NCBI RefSeq assembly: GCF_040732315.1
Contig: NZ_CP160388.1
Coordinates: forward strand, 2,818,494-2,882,493
DNA length: 64,000 nt
Source of the DNA: Oryzisolibacter sp. LB2S
Lineage (GTDB): Bacteria > Pseudomonadota > Gammaproteobacteria > Burkholderiales > Burkholderiaceae_C
Direction: 5' to 3'
In this document: positions 1-8,124 of the stretch, piece by piece
Layout: the number at the start of each line of letters is the position of its first letter
Numbering within the stretch: the stretch's first letter is position 1
Notes under the pieces: model-generated
Database searches by the model: none
The model's input: only the letters and a program-made list of their open reading frames with translations
Told to the model about the DNA's origin: nothing
Translations under genes and position numbers: made by a program

Positions 1-966
1 AGCAGCTATAGCAAGTCGATCGCGATCGACAAGCACGACGCCAGTACCAACAAGCATTCGGGCGACGCCATTGCCAAGGCCTCACGCTCGGCAGCCGTAA
101 ACAACGGCTCTACCGCGACGTTCACTGATGCATTCAATGTCAGCAAGGCCGTGGCAGTGTCCAAGCTCGAGGGCTCGGTGTCCTACAACTCGATTTCCAA
201 CATCGGCAACCACGCGTTCAACAAGGGCTCGGCTGACGGTGCGAAGGGCATCGGCGGTGATGGCGGCAAGGCCTCGGGCGGATACGCCAAGGGCATGGGC
301 ATCGGTGGCGATGGCGGCAAGGGCTATGGCGGCGATGGCGGCGATGGCGGCTGGGCCGACAGCGGCAAGTCCGCCAACGGCAGTGTCCGCAGCGGTCACG
401 CAGACGGCGGCAGCGGTGGCAATGCCGATGGCGGCGGTGCCAATGGCTCCAACAAGGGATGGGCCTCGTCCGATGCATCTAACGGCAACGCACGCGCCAA
501 CCACAACGGCTACGATGGGACCGCGTCGTCTAGCGCCGCCGGTGGCACTGCGGACGGCAATGGCGGCGCGAGCAGTCGCACCGGCGGCGCCGCAGCCGGA
601 GGCGGTGCCGGCAGTGGCTCCAGCGGCTATGCCTCCAATGGCAACGCCAGCAATGGCGGCAACACTGCCGGCAACGGCGGCAACGGCGGTTATGGCATGG
701 GCGGCGCTGGTGGCGCCGGCGATGGCGGCACCAACACCGCATCCGGCGGCACCGGCGGCGCTGGCGGCAGCGGCAGTGGCGGCAGCGGTGGCACCGTTCG
801 TGTGAGCGCCGGGACGTTCAACATGTCCAACAGCATGACGAGCGTCGGCCAATCGGCCGCCGGCATCATGGTGACCAGCCAGAACAGCGGCTTCGCATCG
901 CTTGCTCAGCAAAGCGTGAACGTCCAGGCCAACCTGGCTGTGGGTGGCGGCTCTGGCGTCCGCTGA
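1..966 (+). CDS. Gly-rich secreted/surface protein, 5'-truncated by window edge
   Basis: The frame is open from base 1, so the start and any export signal lie upstream; the in-frame GTG at 151 is not needed as a start. About 321 residues are visible. The first 75 are Ser/Ala/Asn-rich. A central block (about residues 80-265) is low-complexity Gly with Asp, Asn, Ser and Ala in GDGG- and GNGG-like repeats. The C-terminus is more ordered and polar, with SAAGIMVTSQNSG followed by QQSVNVQANL, an Asn/Gln-rich beta-prone pattern like that of amyloid and adhesin subunits. It is followed by a small secreted protein, a C39-like peptidase and a second secreted protein on the same strand, so I infer the main structural component of a surface fibre or matrix. 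The family is not recognised with certainty. Confidence 0.7.
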   Translation, partial: SSYSKSIAIDKHDASTNKHSGDAIAKASRSAAVNNGSTATFTDAFNVSKAVAVSKLEGSVSYNSISNIGNHAFNKGSADGAKGIGGDGGKASGGYAKGMGIGGDGGKGYGGDGGDGGWADSGKSANGSVRSGHADGGSGGNADGGGANGSNKGWASSDASNGNARANHNGYDGTASSSAAGGTADGNGGASSRTGGAAAGGGAGSGSSGYASNGNASNGGNTAGNGGNGGYGMGGAGGAGDGGTNTASGGTGGAGGSGSGGSGGTVRVSAGTFNMSNSMTSVGQSAAGIMVTSQNSGFASLAQQSVNVQANLAVGGGSGVR

Positions 967-1082
967 CTGCCTGTAAGCCCGGCAACCTACGCCGGGCGCG
1001 ACCGGACTGACTGCCACCCGGCACGAAGTTCGGCCGCGCCGGCGGCGGTTGCCGCTTCTTCAACCATGTCAGGGGACAAGTC

Positions 1083-1433
1083 ATGCATGTCAGTCATTCG
1101 CTCTGGTCCTTGACGGGGGTTCTTGCGTGTCTGTTCGCCACGCAGGCCAGCGCCCAATCGGCCGCCCCCAACACACAGGCACCGGAGTCGCTTTTTTCCA
1201 AGCCGGTGGCGACGGATACCCTGGAGCAGATGCGCGGGGGAACCTTGGTGCACAACGACATGGAACTCAGCGGCGTTACCGCAGGCAATACGGCGTCGCG
1301 CGTCAACACAGGCAACAACACCATTGATGCTGGCTCCTTTGCCAACATGAGCGGTCTGCCGGTGGTCATACAGAACTCCGGTGCCAACGTTCTGATTCAG
1401 AACGCCACCATCGTCAATCTGCAGATGAATTGA
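1083..1433 (+). CDS. Small secreted protein with LxQMRGG double-glycine motif
   Basis: 116 residues. A Sec-type signal peptide (residues 1 to about 24, ending ASAQ) is followed by a short propeptide and then DTLEQMRGG, with the Gly pair at residues 52-53. That resembles the leader cleavage site of C39 (bacteriocin-type) peptidases. The remainder is Asn/Thr-rich and ends in LPVVIQNSGANVLIQNATIV, a beta-repeat-like stretch. An AGGGGA ribosome-binding site precedes the ATG. The gene sits between the Gly-rich protein and the C39-like peptidase. Its motif and its VIQNS segment recur in the protein encoded at 2223-3101. I infer that it is a secreted substrate of the neighbouring peptidase; its function is unknown. 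Confidence 0.75.
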   Translation: MHVSHSLWSLTGVLACLFATQASAQSAAPNTQAPESLFSKPVATDTLEQMRGGTLVHNDMELSGVTAGNTASRVNTGNNTIDAGSFANMSGLPVVIQNSGANVLIQNATIVNLQMN

Positions 1434-1488
1434 TGGCTCGATGGCGCGACACGCTGCGCCACGCCCATGTTCCTCGAGAGTTGCCATC

Positions 1489-2223
1489 ATGTCCTGCACA
1501 CATGTCATGAATACGGGCCATGTCCATGCATGGGTGCGAGCGGTCGCCCTGGCGGTGAGCGCGGTGGTCTTGAGCGCACACGCGCAGAACGCGCCGAGAA
1601 CCCCGGCCTACTTCCCCGCGATCGGCATGGGCGGGGTAGCGGTGCCAGTGGTCAGCATGCGCCAGTCCCGTCTGGCGGGCACCATGCTGCAGCAGTATGA
1701 CTTCAGCTGCGGTTCGGCCGCAGTCGCCACCCTGTTGACCCATCACTACAACACCCCGGTCACCGAGCAAATGGTGTTCGAGTACATGTACCAACACGGT
1801 GACCAGGAAAAGATCCGGCGCGAAGGCTTTTCGCTGCTGGACATGAAGCGCTATCTCGCGAGTCTGGGCTTTGCCGCGGATGGCTTCGAGCAACCATTGG
1901 ACAAGCTGGCCAGTGCGGGCCTGCCCGCGCTGGCGTTGATCAACGAGAACGGTTATCAACATTTCGTTGTCATCAAGGGACTGCAGGCAGGTCGCGTGCT
2001 GCTGGGTGACCCGGCCCAGGGAACACGGTCCATGCTGCGCAGCGACTTTGAGGCCCTATGGCCCAACAGGCTGCTGTTCGTGATTCACAACCGAACGCAG
2101 CTTGCACAGTTCAACCGACAGGCGGACTGGCGCGCCGCACCCAAGGCACCGCTGATCGAAGGCGTAGGCCGCGACAGCATGGCCGGAATCAGCCTGTCCA
2201 AACATGGACCTGGAGGCTTCTGA
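1489..2223 (+). CDS. Exported C39-like cysteine peptidase (FapD-like)
   Basis: 244 residues from the ATG at 1489, chosen because GAGAG lies 8 nt upstream; an ATG at 1441 is in frame but lacks such a site. A signal peptide (ending SAHAQ near residue 33) leads into a peptidase C39-like domain. QQYDFSCGSAA supplies the oxyanion Gln and the nucleophile Cys74. His158 (in QHFVVIKG) and Asp174 (in LLGDPAQG) complete the triad. No ABC-transporter ATPase or membrane domain is attached, unlike bacteriocin exporters, so it should act in the periplasm, as proposed for FapD of functional-amyloid loci. The stop codon shares its A with the next start (TGATG), so the two are translationally coupled. The likely substrates are the two flanking proteins with a MRGG motif. 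Confidence 0.85.
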   Translation: MSCTHVMNTGHVHAWVRAVALAVSAVVLSAHAQNAPRTPAYFPAIGMGGVAVPVVSMRQSRLAGTMLQQYDFSCGSAAVATLLTHHYNTPVTEQMVFEYMYQHGDQEKIRREGFSLLDMKRYLASLGFAADGFEQPLDKLASAGLPALALINENGYQHFVVIKGLQAGRVLLGDPAQGTRSMLRSDFEALWPNRLLFVIHNRTQLAQFNRQADWRAAPKAPLIEGVGRDSMAGISLSKHGPGGF

Positions 2224-3101
2224 TGTCACACCTCCTGTCACTGTCCCGGCACCTGGGTGCATGGGGCTTGGTAATGCTTTCCGCCACTTCAGTACAGGCT
2301 CAGAGCCGGACATCCCAGACATGGCTGACCGTGCCCGACTCCACGCTGGCGCAGATGCGGGGTGGTTTTGCGCTGGACACGGGTTTGCTTGTCACGCTGG
2401 GCATCTCGCGCACGCTCTACATCAATGGCGCGTTGATCACGGAGAGCACCCTGAATCTTGGCCAGCTGTCGCAACTCACCACCGCACAGGCCGCACAGAT
2501 CGGCCAGCAGTTGCTCTCGCTGAACCTGGTTCAGAACGGGCCCGGCAATACATTCGTTTCGGCGCCCGCCGCAGCCGTCGCCGCGCAGATACCGCCCATC
2601 AATCCTGCGCCAGCGACCACCCCCACCGCGACGAGCACCCCCACCGCAACAACCAGCCCCACGGCGGCGGTCAGCTCGCCAACCACACCTGCCCCTGCGA
2701 CGACCACCACACCGGTGGCCAGCTCCGCTTCCACCCCCGCAGGCGCAGGCGCACCAAGCAACGCGGCGACCACGGCGCCCCCGACGACCGGTCCCACGGT
2801 GACGGTCAGTTCCGCAGCGACGGTTCCCGCGGCAACGACCAGTCCAACACCCGCGGTCACCCCTCCCGCCGGTAGTACCACCAATGTGGGCGGTGCCAGC
2901 GCAGCGCCCGCTCCGACCGCGATTGTGAGCATCATCCCTGGCATTGGCCCTGGACTCGTCATCCAGAACAGCCTGAACAACCAGAGCATCATCAACTCCA
3001 CGACGCTCGACATCACCAGCAATGGGCTGAGCATGTTGCGCGCCGCCCAGTTGCAGGCCGATATCGCCAACGCCGTGCAGCGGTCCATCGGAAGCCCTTG
3101 A
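2223..3101 (+). CDS. Secreted Pro/Thr/Ala-rich protein with LxQMRGG motif
   Basis: 292 residues from the ATG overlapping the peptidase stop. There is a signal peptide (residues 1 to about 27, TSVQAQ). DSTLAQMRGG follows, with the Gly pair at residues 47-48, matching the motif of the protein at 1083-1433. Next come a short ordered region (LDTGLLVTLGISRTLYINGA) and a Gln/Leu-rich segment. About 110 residues of Pro/Thr/Ala/Ser repeats look like a wall- or matrix-spanning linker. The C-terminal domain contains GLVIQNSLNNQSIINSTTLD, similar to the VIQNS stretch of the smaller protein. The shared head and tail suggest paralogous substrates of the C39-like peptidase. The role (anchor, minor fibre subunit) is inferred. 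Confidence 0.75.
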   Translation: MSHLLSLSRHLGAWGLVMLSATSVQAQSRTSQTWLTVPDSTLAQMRGGFALDTGLLVTLGISRTLYINGALITESTLNLGQLSQLTTAQAAQIGQQLLSLNLVQNGPGNTFVSAPAAAVAAQIPPINPAPATTPTATSTPTATTSPTAAVSSPTTPAPATTTTPVASSASTPAGAGAPSNAATTAPPTTGPTVTVSSAATVPAATTSPTPAVTPPAGSTTNVGGASAAPAPTAIVSIIPGIGPGLVIQNSLNNQSIINSTTLDITSNGLSMLRAAQLQADIANAVQRSIGSP

Positions 3102-3160
3102 ACGCCGGCTCGGAAAGGGCTTCACACAGCGCTCCAGCACCGCCGCACGCACCGCGCCTC

Positions 3161-3193
3161 GCCTGATCCGGGCTTGCTCGGCCCGTATCAGGC
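3161..3193 (+). terminator. Hairpin downstream of the secreted-protein operon
   Basis: GCCTGAT (3161-3167) pairs with ATCAGGC (3187-3193), and GGGC (3170-3173) pairs with GCCC (3181-3184). There is no T-tract, so it may only stabilise the mRNA end. The rest of 3102-3310 shows a near-palindrome around 3227-3244 and no gene. Confidence 0.4.
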
Positions 3194-3310
3194 AGCGCAC
3201 ATCTGCCCCGATGGCCGCGGCCACCATGCATACGCATGCATGTCCGGCCCTCACGCCATGCCCGTAGTCCACATGGCCGGCTCACCCACCCGCGTGGGCG
3301 AGAATCGGAC

Positions 3311-4345
3311 ATGGATCCACGAAAAGAACCATTTCCCGCCCAAGGCACCGCCATCCTGCTGTGCAACCTGGGCACGCCCGACGCGCCCACCGCGCCGGCG
3401 CTGCGCCGCTATCTCGCGCAGTTCCTGGCCGACCCGCGCGTGGTGGAGATCCCGCGCGCGCTCTGGCTGCCCATACTGCACGGCATCATCCTGCGCACGC
3501 GGCCCGCGCAGTCGGCCGCCAAGTACGCGAGCATCTGGACGCCCGATGGCTCACCCCTGGCGGTGTGGACGACCAAACAGGCCGTGATGCTGCGCGGCTG
3601 GCTCGGCGAGGCCGGACACCAGGTGCAGGTGCTGCCCGCCATGCGCTACGGCCGGCCCGCCATTGCCGAGCAGCTGCAGGCCCTGCAGGACCAGGGCATC
3701 CGGCGCGTGCTGGTGCTGCCGCTGTACCCGCAGTATTCGGCCACCACCACCGCCAGCGTTGTGGACGACGTGGCCGCGTGGACGCGCCGCTCGCGCCACT
3801 TTCCCGAGCTGCGCTTCGTGAACGACTACCACGACCACCCGGACTACATCGCCGCCCTGGCGCAATCCGTGCGCGCCCATTGGCAGCGCGAGGGCGGCCC
3901 GGCCGAGCAGCTGGTGATGAGCTTTCACGGCATTCCCGAGCGCAATGTGCGCCTGGGCGACCCCTATGCCGAGCAATGCCGCACCACGGCGCGCCTGCTG
4001 GCCGAGGCCCTGGGCCTGACGCCCGCGCAATGGCAGCTGACCTTCCAGTCGCGCTTTGGCAAGGCCAAATGGCTCGAGCCCTATACCGAGCCCCGGCTGG
4101 TGGCGCTGGCGCGCGCCGGCACGCGCCGCGTGGACGTGATGTGCCCCGGCTTTGCCGCCGACTGCCTGGAGACGCTGGAGGAGATCAACCAGGAGGCGCG
4201 CGAAGCCTTTCTGCACGCGGGCGGTCAGGAGTTCCGCTACATCCCCTGCCTGAACGACAGCCCCGCCTGGATCACGGCGCTGGGCCGCATCGCACAGCAA
4301 CATCTGGCCGGCTGGACCGACCCTGCCGCCGGAGGCCAGCCATGA
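3311..4345 (+). CDS. hemH: Ferrochelatase
   Basis: 344 residues, normal length. It inserts Fe2+ into protoporphyrin IX in the last step of protoheme synthesis. The N-terminal [13 protein letters not shown], the central [12 protein letters not shown] and [10 protein letters not shown] (the His is the metal-site residue of the family) and the C-terminal [15 protein letters not shown] are typical ferrochelatase signatures. The ATG at 3311 is preceded by a GAGAAT hexamer only 5 nt away and no ribosome-binding site, so the message may be leaderless. The stop overlaps the start of the Lon-like gene (ATGA), indicating co-translation with a protease gene. Confidence 0.95.
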   Translation: MDPRKEPFPAQGTAILLCNLGTPDAPTAPALRRYLAQFLADPRVVEIPRALWLPILHGIILRTRPAQSAAKYASIWTPDGSPLAVWTTKQAVMLRGWLGEAGHQVQVLPAMRYGRPAIAEQLQALQDQGIRRVLVLPLYPQYSATTTASVVDDVAAWTRRSRHFPELRFVNDYHDHPDYIAALAQSVRAHWQREGGPAEQLVMSFHGIPERNVRLGDPYAEQCRTTARLLAEALGLTPAQWQLTFQSRFGKAKWLEPYTEPRLVALARAGTRRVDVMCPGFAADCLETLEEINQEAREAFLHAGGQEFRYIPCLNDSPAWITALGRIAQQHLAGWTDPAAGGQP

Positions 4346-6777
4346 CCACGCCCTGCCCCCGGCTTGCGCCGCGCGAGCTGCGCCTGCACATTGACCCCGA
4401 GAGCTTGGGCTTTGCCGACACGCGCGCCCTCGTGGACGAGCCCCTGCCCTGGATAGGCCAGCAACGCGCCTTCGACGCCGCGCGCTTTGGCCTGGCCATG
4501 CAGCAGCCCGACTACCACCTTTTCGTGCTCGGCGAGGTGGGCAGCGGCCGCGCCTCGCTCATGCGCCAGGCCATGCGCGACGCGGCCACCGGCCGCCCCG
4601 TGCCGCCCGACCTGTGCTTTCTGCACGACTTCGACACGCCCGAGCGCCCGCGCGCGCTGCGCCTGCCCGCGGGCCAGGGCCGCCAGCTGCGCGACCAGAT
4701 CGCGGCCTGGAGCCGCCAGCTCGAGGCCGACATCCCCAAGCGCCTGGCCGCGCCCGACGTCAAAAGCGAAGGCGAGCGCATCCAGAAGCAGTACCAGAGC
4801 GAGGAGGCGCGCGCTTTTGGCCAGCTCGCCGAGTTCGCGCGCGCGCGGCGCTTTCGCCTGGCGCGCGACGAGGGCCAGATGGTCTTCACGCTGCTGGGCG
4901 CGAGCGGCGAGGAGCCCTTGACCGAGACCGAGGCCGCCGCACTGGACGACGAGGAGCGCGCCCGCATCCAGCAGGCCGAGGCCGACCTGCGCGCCGAGAT
5001 CGTGCGTTTTCTCGACCGCACCAGACCGCTCGAGCGCGCACGCGACGAGGCGCTGGCGCAGCTCTTGCGCCAGACCGCCGGGCCCATCGTCACGCATGGC
5101 CTCGATGACATCCGCCAGGGACTGCGCAAGCAGATCAAGGATGCGGTCAAGCTCGGGCGCTGGCTCGACCAGGTGCAGCGCGAGGTGCTGGACAACCTGG
5201 AGCTGTTCGTGCCGCCCGACGGCACGCAGGCCAGCGACGCCGTGGAGGACGAGCGCCGCAGCCAGCTCGCCGACCTGCTGGCCCTGTGCCAGGTGAACCT
5301 GGCCGTGGACAACGCGGCCCTCAAGGGCGCGCCGGTCGTGGTCGAGGACAACCCGCAGCTGCGCAACCTGTTCGGCCATATCCAGTACGAATCGGGCGAG
5401 GACGCACCCTACGCCGACTTCTCCGACATCCACGCCGGTGCCCTGCTGCGCGCGCATGGCGGCTTTCTGATGCTGTTCCTGCGCGACCTGGTGGCCGACG
5501 CGCCGCTGTGGGAGCGGCTGCGCCGATTCCTGCGCTGCAACCGCCTGGCCATCGAGGACCAGACGGCCAGCCACGGCGCCACCGTGGCCCTGCAGCCCGA
5601 GGGCGTGGAGGTGGAGGTCAAGCTCGTGCTCATAGGCACGGCGGCCGAGTACTACCTGCTGCAGGACGGCGACGCCGACCTCGCGCGGCGCTTTCGCGTC
5701 AAGGTGGACTTTGCCGAGCGCTTTGCCGCCAGCAGCCAGACGCATTTCGCGAGCGCCGTGTTCATGGCCCACTCCTGCGCGCGCCGTGGCCTGCCGCACT
5801 GCAGCGCCGCGGCCGTGGCGCGCCTGCTCGAATTCACGCACCGCGAGGCGGACGACCAGGCACGCCAGAGCGCCAGCTTTGCCAGCCTGGAGGCGCTGCT
5901 CGTCGAAAGCTGCGCGCAGGCGCGCGCACGCGGCGCGCAGCTCGCCGACGCCTGCGACGTCGAGGCGGCGCTTCTTGCCCGACGCCAGCGCCACAACGCC
6001 CCCGAGGAAGCCATGCACGAGGCAATTGCCGAGGGCGAGCTGCTCATCACGCTCGAGGGCCAGCGCGTGGGCCAGCTCAACGCGCTCACCCAGATCGACA
6101 TGGGGGACTACCGCTTCGGCTTTCCGGTGCGCATCACGGCGCGCACCCATGCGGGCCAGGAGGGACTGGTGAACATCGAGCGCGAGGTCGCGCTCTCCGG
6201 CCCCATCCACGACAAGGGCGTGCTGATACTGCAGAGCTACCTGAGCGCGCTGTTCGGCCATCTGGCGCCGCTGGCGCTCAACGCCTCCATCGTCTTCGAG
6301 CAGGAATACAGCGGCATCGAGGGCGACTCGGCATCGTGTGCCGAGCTGTACGCGCTGCTGTCGTCACTGTCGGGCCTGGCGCTGCGTCAGGACATCGCCG
6401 TCACCGGCGCGCTCAACCAGCATGGCGAGGTGCTGCCCGTGGGCGGCCTCAACGAAAAGATCGAGGGCTGGTTTCGCGTCTGCGCCCAGGCGGGCCTGAC
6501 CGGCACGCAGGGCGTGCTGATACCCGCGCGCAACCGGCGCCACCTCATGCTCTCGCCCCAGGTGGTCGACGCCGTGGCCGCCGGGCGCTTTCATGTGTAC
6601 GTGGCCCAGCATGTGAGCGAAGGCATCGCCCTGCTCACCGGCATGGCCGCGGGCCTGCCGCCGGACGAAGCCGTTGCGGGCAGCGTGCAGGCGCGCGCCG
6701 AGAACACATTGCTGGCCTATCGCCGCGCCTGGCAGGCCATGACGCTCGGGCGCAGGCGCGTGCCGCGCCGGGGATGA
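4342..6777 (+). CDS. Lon-like ATP-dependent protease (LonB/YcbZ type)
   Basis: 811 residues; the start ATG overlaps the hemH stop. The N-terminal P-loop region reads GEVGSGRAS (about residues 64-72), so the canonical Walker A Lys is Arg. A charged middle region with coiled-coil character (about 120-330) and an AAA-like core follow. The C-terminal Lon protease domain has Ser665 in GDSAS and Lys706 in GGLNEKIEG, the Ser-Lys dyad of LonB-type enzymes. There is no Lon N-terminal substrate domain, which fits the AAA_32/Lon_C family. It is probably a cytoplasmic protease. Coupling to hemH is unusual and may be only positional. Whether ATP is bound productively with the Arg is not decided by the sequence. 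Confidence 0.85.
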   Translation: MTTPCPRLAPRELRLHIDPESLGFADTRALVDEPLPWIGQQRAFDAARFGLAMQQPDYHLFVLGEVGSGRASLMRQAMRDAATGRPVPPDLCFLHDFDTPERPRALRLPAGQGRQLRDQIAAWSRQLEADIPKRLAAPDVKSEGERIQKQYQSEEARAFGQLAEFARARRFRLARDEGQMVFTLLGASGEEPLTETEAAALDDEERARIQQAEADLRAEIVRFLDRTRPLERARDEALAQLLRQTAGPIVTHGLDDIRQGLRKQIKDAVKLGRWLDQVQREVLDNLELFVPPDGTQASDAVEDERRSQLADLLALCQVNLAVDNAALKGAPVVVEDNPQLRNLFGHIQYESGEDAPYADFSDIHAGALLRAHGGFLMLFLRDLVADAPLWERLRRFLRCNRLAIEDQTASHGATVALQPEGVEVEVKLVLIGTAAEYYLLQDGDADLARRFRVKVDFAERFAASSQTHFASAVFMAHSCARRGLPHCSAAAVARLLEFTHREADDQARQSASFASLEALLVESCAQARARGAQLADACDVEAALLARRQRHNAPEEAMHEAIAEGELLITLEGQRVGQLNALTQIDMGDYRFGFPVRITARTHAGQEGLVNIEREVALSGPIHDKGVLILQSYLSALFGHLAPLALNASIVFEQEYSGIEGDSASCAELYALLSSLSGLALRQDIAVTGALNQHGEVLPVGGLNEKIEGWFRVCAQAGLTGTQGVLIPARNRRHLMLSPQVVDAVAAGRFHVYVAQHVSEGIALLTGMAAGLPPDEAVAGSVQARAENTLLAYRRAWQAMTLGRRRVPRRG

Positions 6778-6798
6778 TCGATGTGAGCGCGGCAGACG

Positions 6799-7011
6799 TC
6801 AGCGCTCCATCCACCACTGGATGACGATCTTGGCCAGATAGCCGATGAAGCCCACGCCCAGGCCCAGAAAGATCACGAAGGTGCCAAACCTGCCGGCCTT
6901 GGACTCGCGCGCCAGCTGCAGGATGATGAACACCATGAACAGGATGAAGGCACCTACGCCGTAGGTGAGGAAGAAATGGGCTATTTCTTGTTCTGTGAAA
7001 CCAAAAATCAC
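6799..7011 (-). CDS. DUF2788 small membrane protein
   Basis: 70 residues with two predicted helices: TYGVGAFILFMVFIILQLA and TFVIFLGLGVGFIGYLAKIV, separated by a short charged loop. It ends in QWWMER. The length and pattern match the DUF2788 family of Beta- and Gammaproteobacteria, whose function is unknown. It lies 3' to the Lon-like gene on the opposite strand and downstream of the DUF2189 gene on the same strand (28-nt gap), so it may be the second gene of that unit. Confidence 0.75.
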   Translation of the reverse strand: MIFGFTEQEIAHFFLTYGVGAFILFMVFIILQLARESKAGRFGTFVIFLGLGVGFIGYLAKIVIQWWMER

Positions 7012-7039
7012 GACAGGATCCTACAAACTCAGGCTGGCA

Positions 7040-7885
7040 CTACGCGCGTTCCGCGTCCACCGTCGCAAACGCCGAGGCATCGACCAGGTCACGATAGGCG
7101 TGCCAGCTCGCATGGCCGAGCAGCGGCATCACGAGCACGAGCCCGACAAGCAGCGTGCCCAGACCGAGCAGGGTCAGCATCACGATCAGCGCCGCCCACA
7201 GCGCCATGGGCACGGGGTTGGCCAGCACGACGGCCCAGCTCGTCAGCACCGCGCGGCTGACGCTGATGCGCCTGTCCAGCAGCAGCGGCATGGCCACGAC
7301 GCTGGACGCAAAAATGGGCGCCGCCAGAAAGCTGCCCAGCGCCAGCCAGATGGCGAACAGCGCGCCGTCGCTGCCCAGCACCACATGGCGCAGAAAGTCC
7401 ATGGGCGTGTCGATGCGCACGGGCGACATGGTGTAGATGAGCGACGCAGAGATCGCCACCCAGCCCGTCGCCGCCAGCGCCAGCAGCAGGCCGAAGCGCA
7501 CCAGGCTCCAGTAGCCCTGGTGTTGCTGCGCCCCCGCATGGCTGCGCTGCCAGCGCGTCCAGGTCTGCCACACCAGGCCCAGGCCCACGGGCTCGCCACG
7601 CTCGAGCGCGCGGCTGATGGCGTACAGGCTGGTGGCCACCACCGGCCCCACGATCAGAAAGCCCGACAACGTGCCCGCGACGAACCAGAACCTGTCATGC
7701 CCCAGCGCCATGATGGCCGCGCCGAACAGCGCCAGGAACAGGCCATGGACCAGGCTCAGCAGGGGCGCGCGCGCCATGTCGCGCAAGGCCAGGCCCAGCC
7801 AGGACAGCGGACGCAGCAGGCCGATCGTGCGCACCATGGGCAGTGCAAGCGATGGGGGGAGGTGGGGGCTGTGGCTCGATGGCAT
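7040..7885 (-). CDS. DUF2189 integral membrane protein
   Basis: 281 residues from the ATG at 7885. The upstream in-frame extension is low-quality and overlaps the divergent promoter region. About six hydrophobic segments are visible, with the DUF2189 pattern RPLSWLGLALRDMARAPLLS near the start and GPVVATSLYAISRALERGEP after the second helix. The family is an inner-membrane protein of unknown role, often beside cytochrome oxidase or small membrane genes. Here it is transcribed divergently from the sulfur-transport operon and is followed by the DUF2788 gene. Confidence 0.75.
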   Translation of the reverse strand: MPSSHSPHLPPSLALPMVRTIGLLRPLSWLGLALRDMARAPLLSLVHGLFLALFGAAIMALGHDRFWFVAGTLSGFLIVGPVVATSLYAISRALERGEPVGLGLVWQTWTRWQRSHAGAQQHQGYWSLVRFGLLLALAATGWVAISASLIYTMSPVRIDTPMDFLRHVVLGSDGALFAIWLALGSFLAAPIFASSVVAMPLLLDRRISVSRAVLTSWAVVLANPVPMALWAALIVMLTLLGLGTLLVGLVLVMPLLGHASWHAYRDLVDASAFATVDAERA

Positions 7886-8019
7886 GGGTGCGGCAAGACA
7901 ATGGATTCGGGTGATGAAGCGGCCCGGAAGCCGGCTACGGACACAACAAGGCTGACTGTCGCGGTCTGCAATGGTAAGCCAGTCCACCGCGCGCGACCCC
8001 GCACCGCCTGCGCCCGTCA

Positions 8020-8040
8020 CTTATGACTGGACAACATAAG
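8020..8040. promoter_or_regulatory. Inverted repeat CTTATG-N9-CATAAG (candidate operator)
   Basis: CTTATG (8020-8025) and CATAAG (8035-8040) form a perfect 6-bp inverted repeat in the divergent gap between the DUF2189 gene and the rhodanese/YeeE operon. It is a candidate binding site; the regulator is not known. Confidence 0.4.
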
Positions 8041-8050
8041 AAAACCTCCA

Positions 8051-8067
8051 ATCTGTAGTTTGCAGAT
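8051..8067. promoter_or_regulatory. Second inverted repeat ATCTG-N7-CAGAT (candidate operator)
   Basis: ATCTG (8051-8055) and CAGAT (8063-8067) lie 58 nt upstream of the rhodanese start and close to the first repeat. The pair of sites may form one control region for the sulfur operon. Confidence 0.35.
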
Positions 8068-8124
8068 AGAAGGAGCGCCAGGACAATCGTGGCCACCATT
8101 GAATCGCCTGTCGCAGGACCCGCC

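Noticed and set aside
241..800. Tandem-looking DNA repeats that might be a CRISPR or VNTR array
   Set aside because: They are irregular Gly codon runs within one reading frame; no constant repeat and spacer lengths.
4237..6261. Long open frame on the minus strand opposite the Lon-like gene
   Set aside because: High GC keeps antisense frames open; the plus-strand product has clear domains and motifs while the antisense protein has none.
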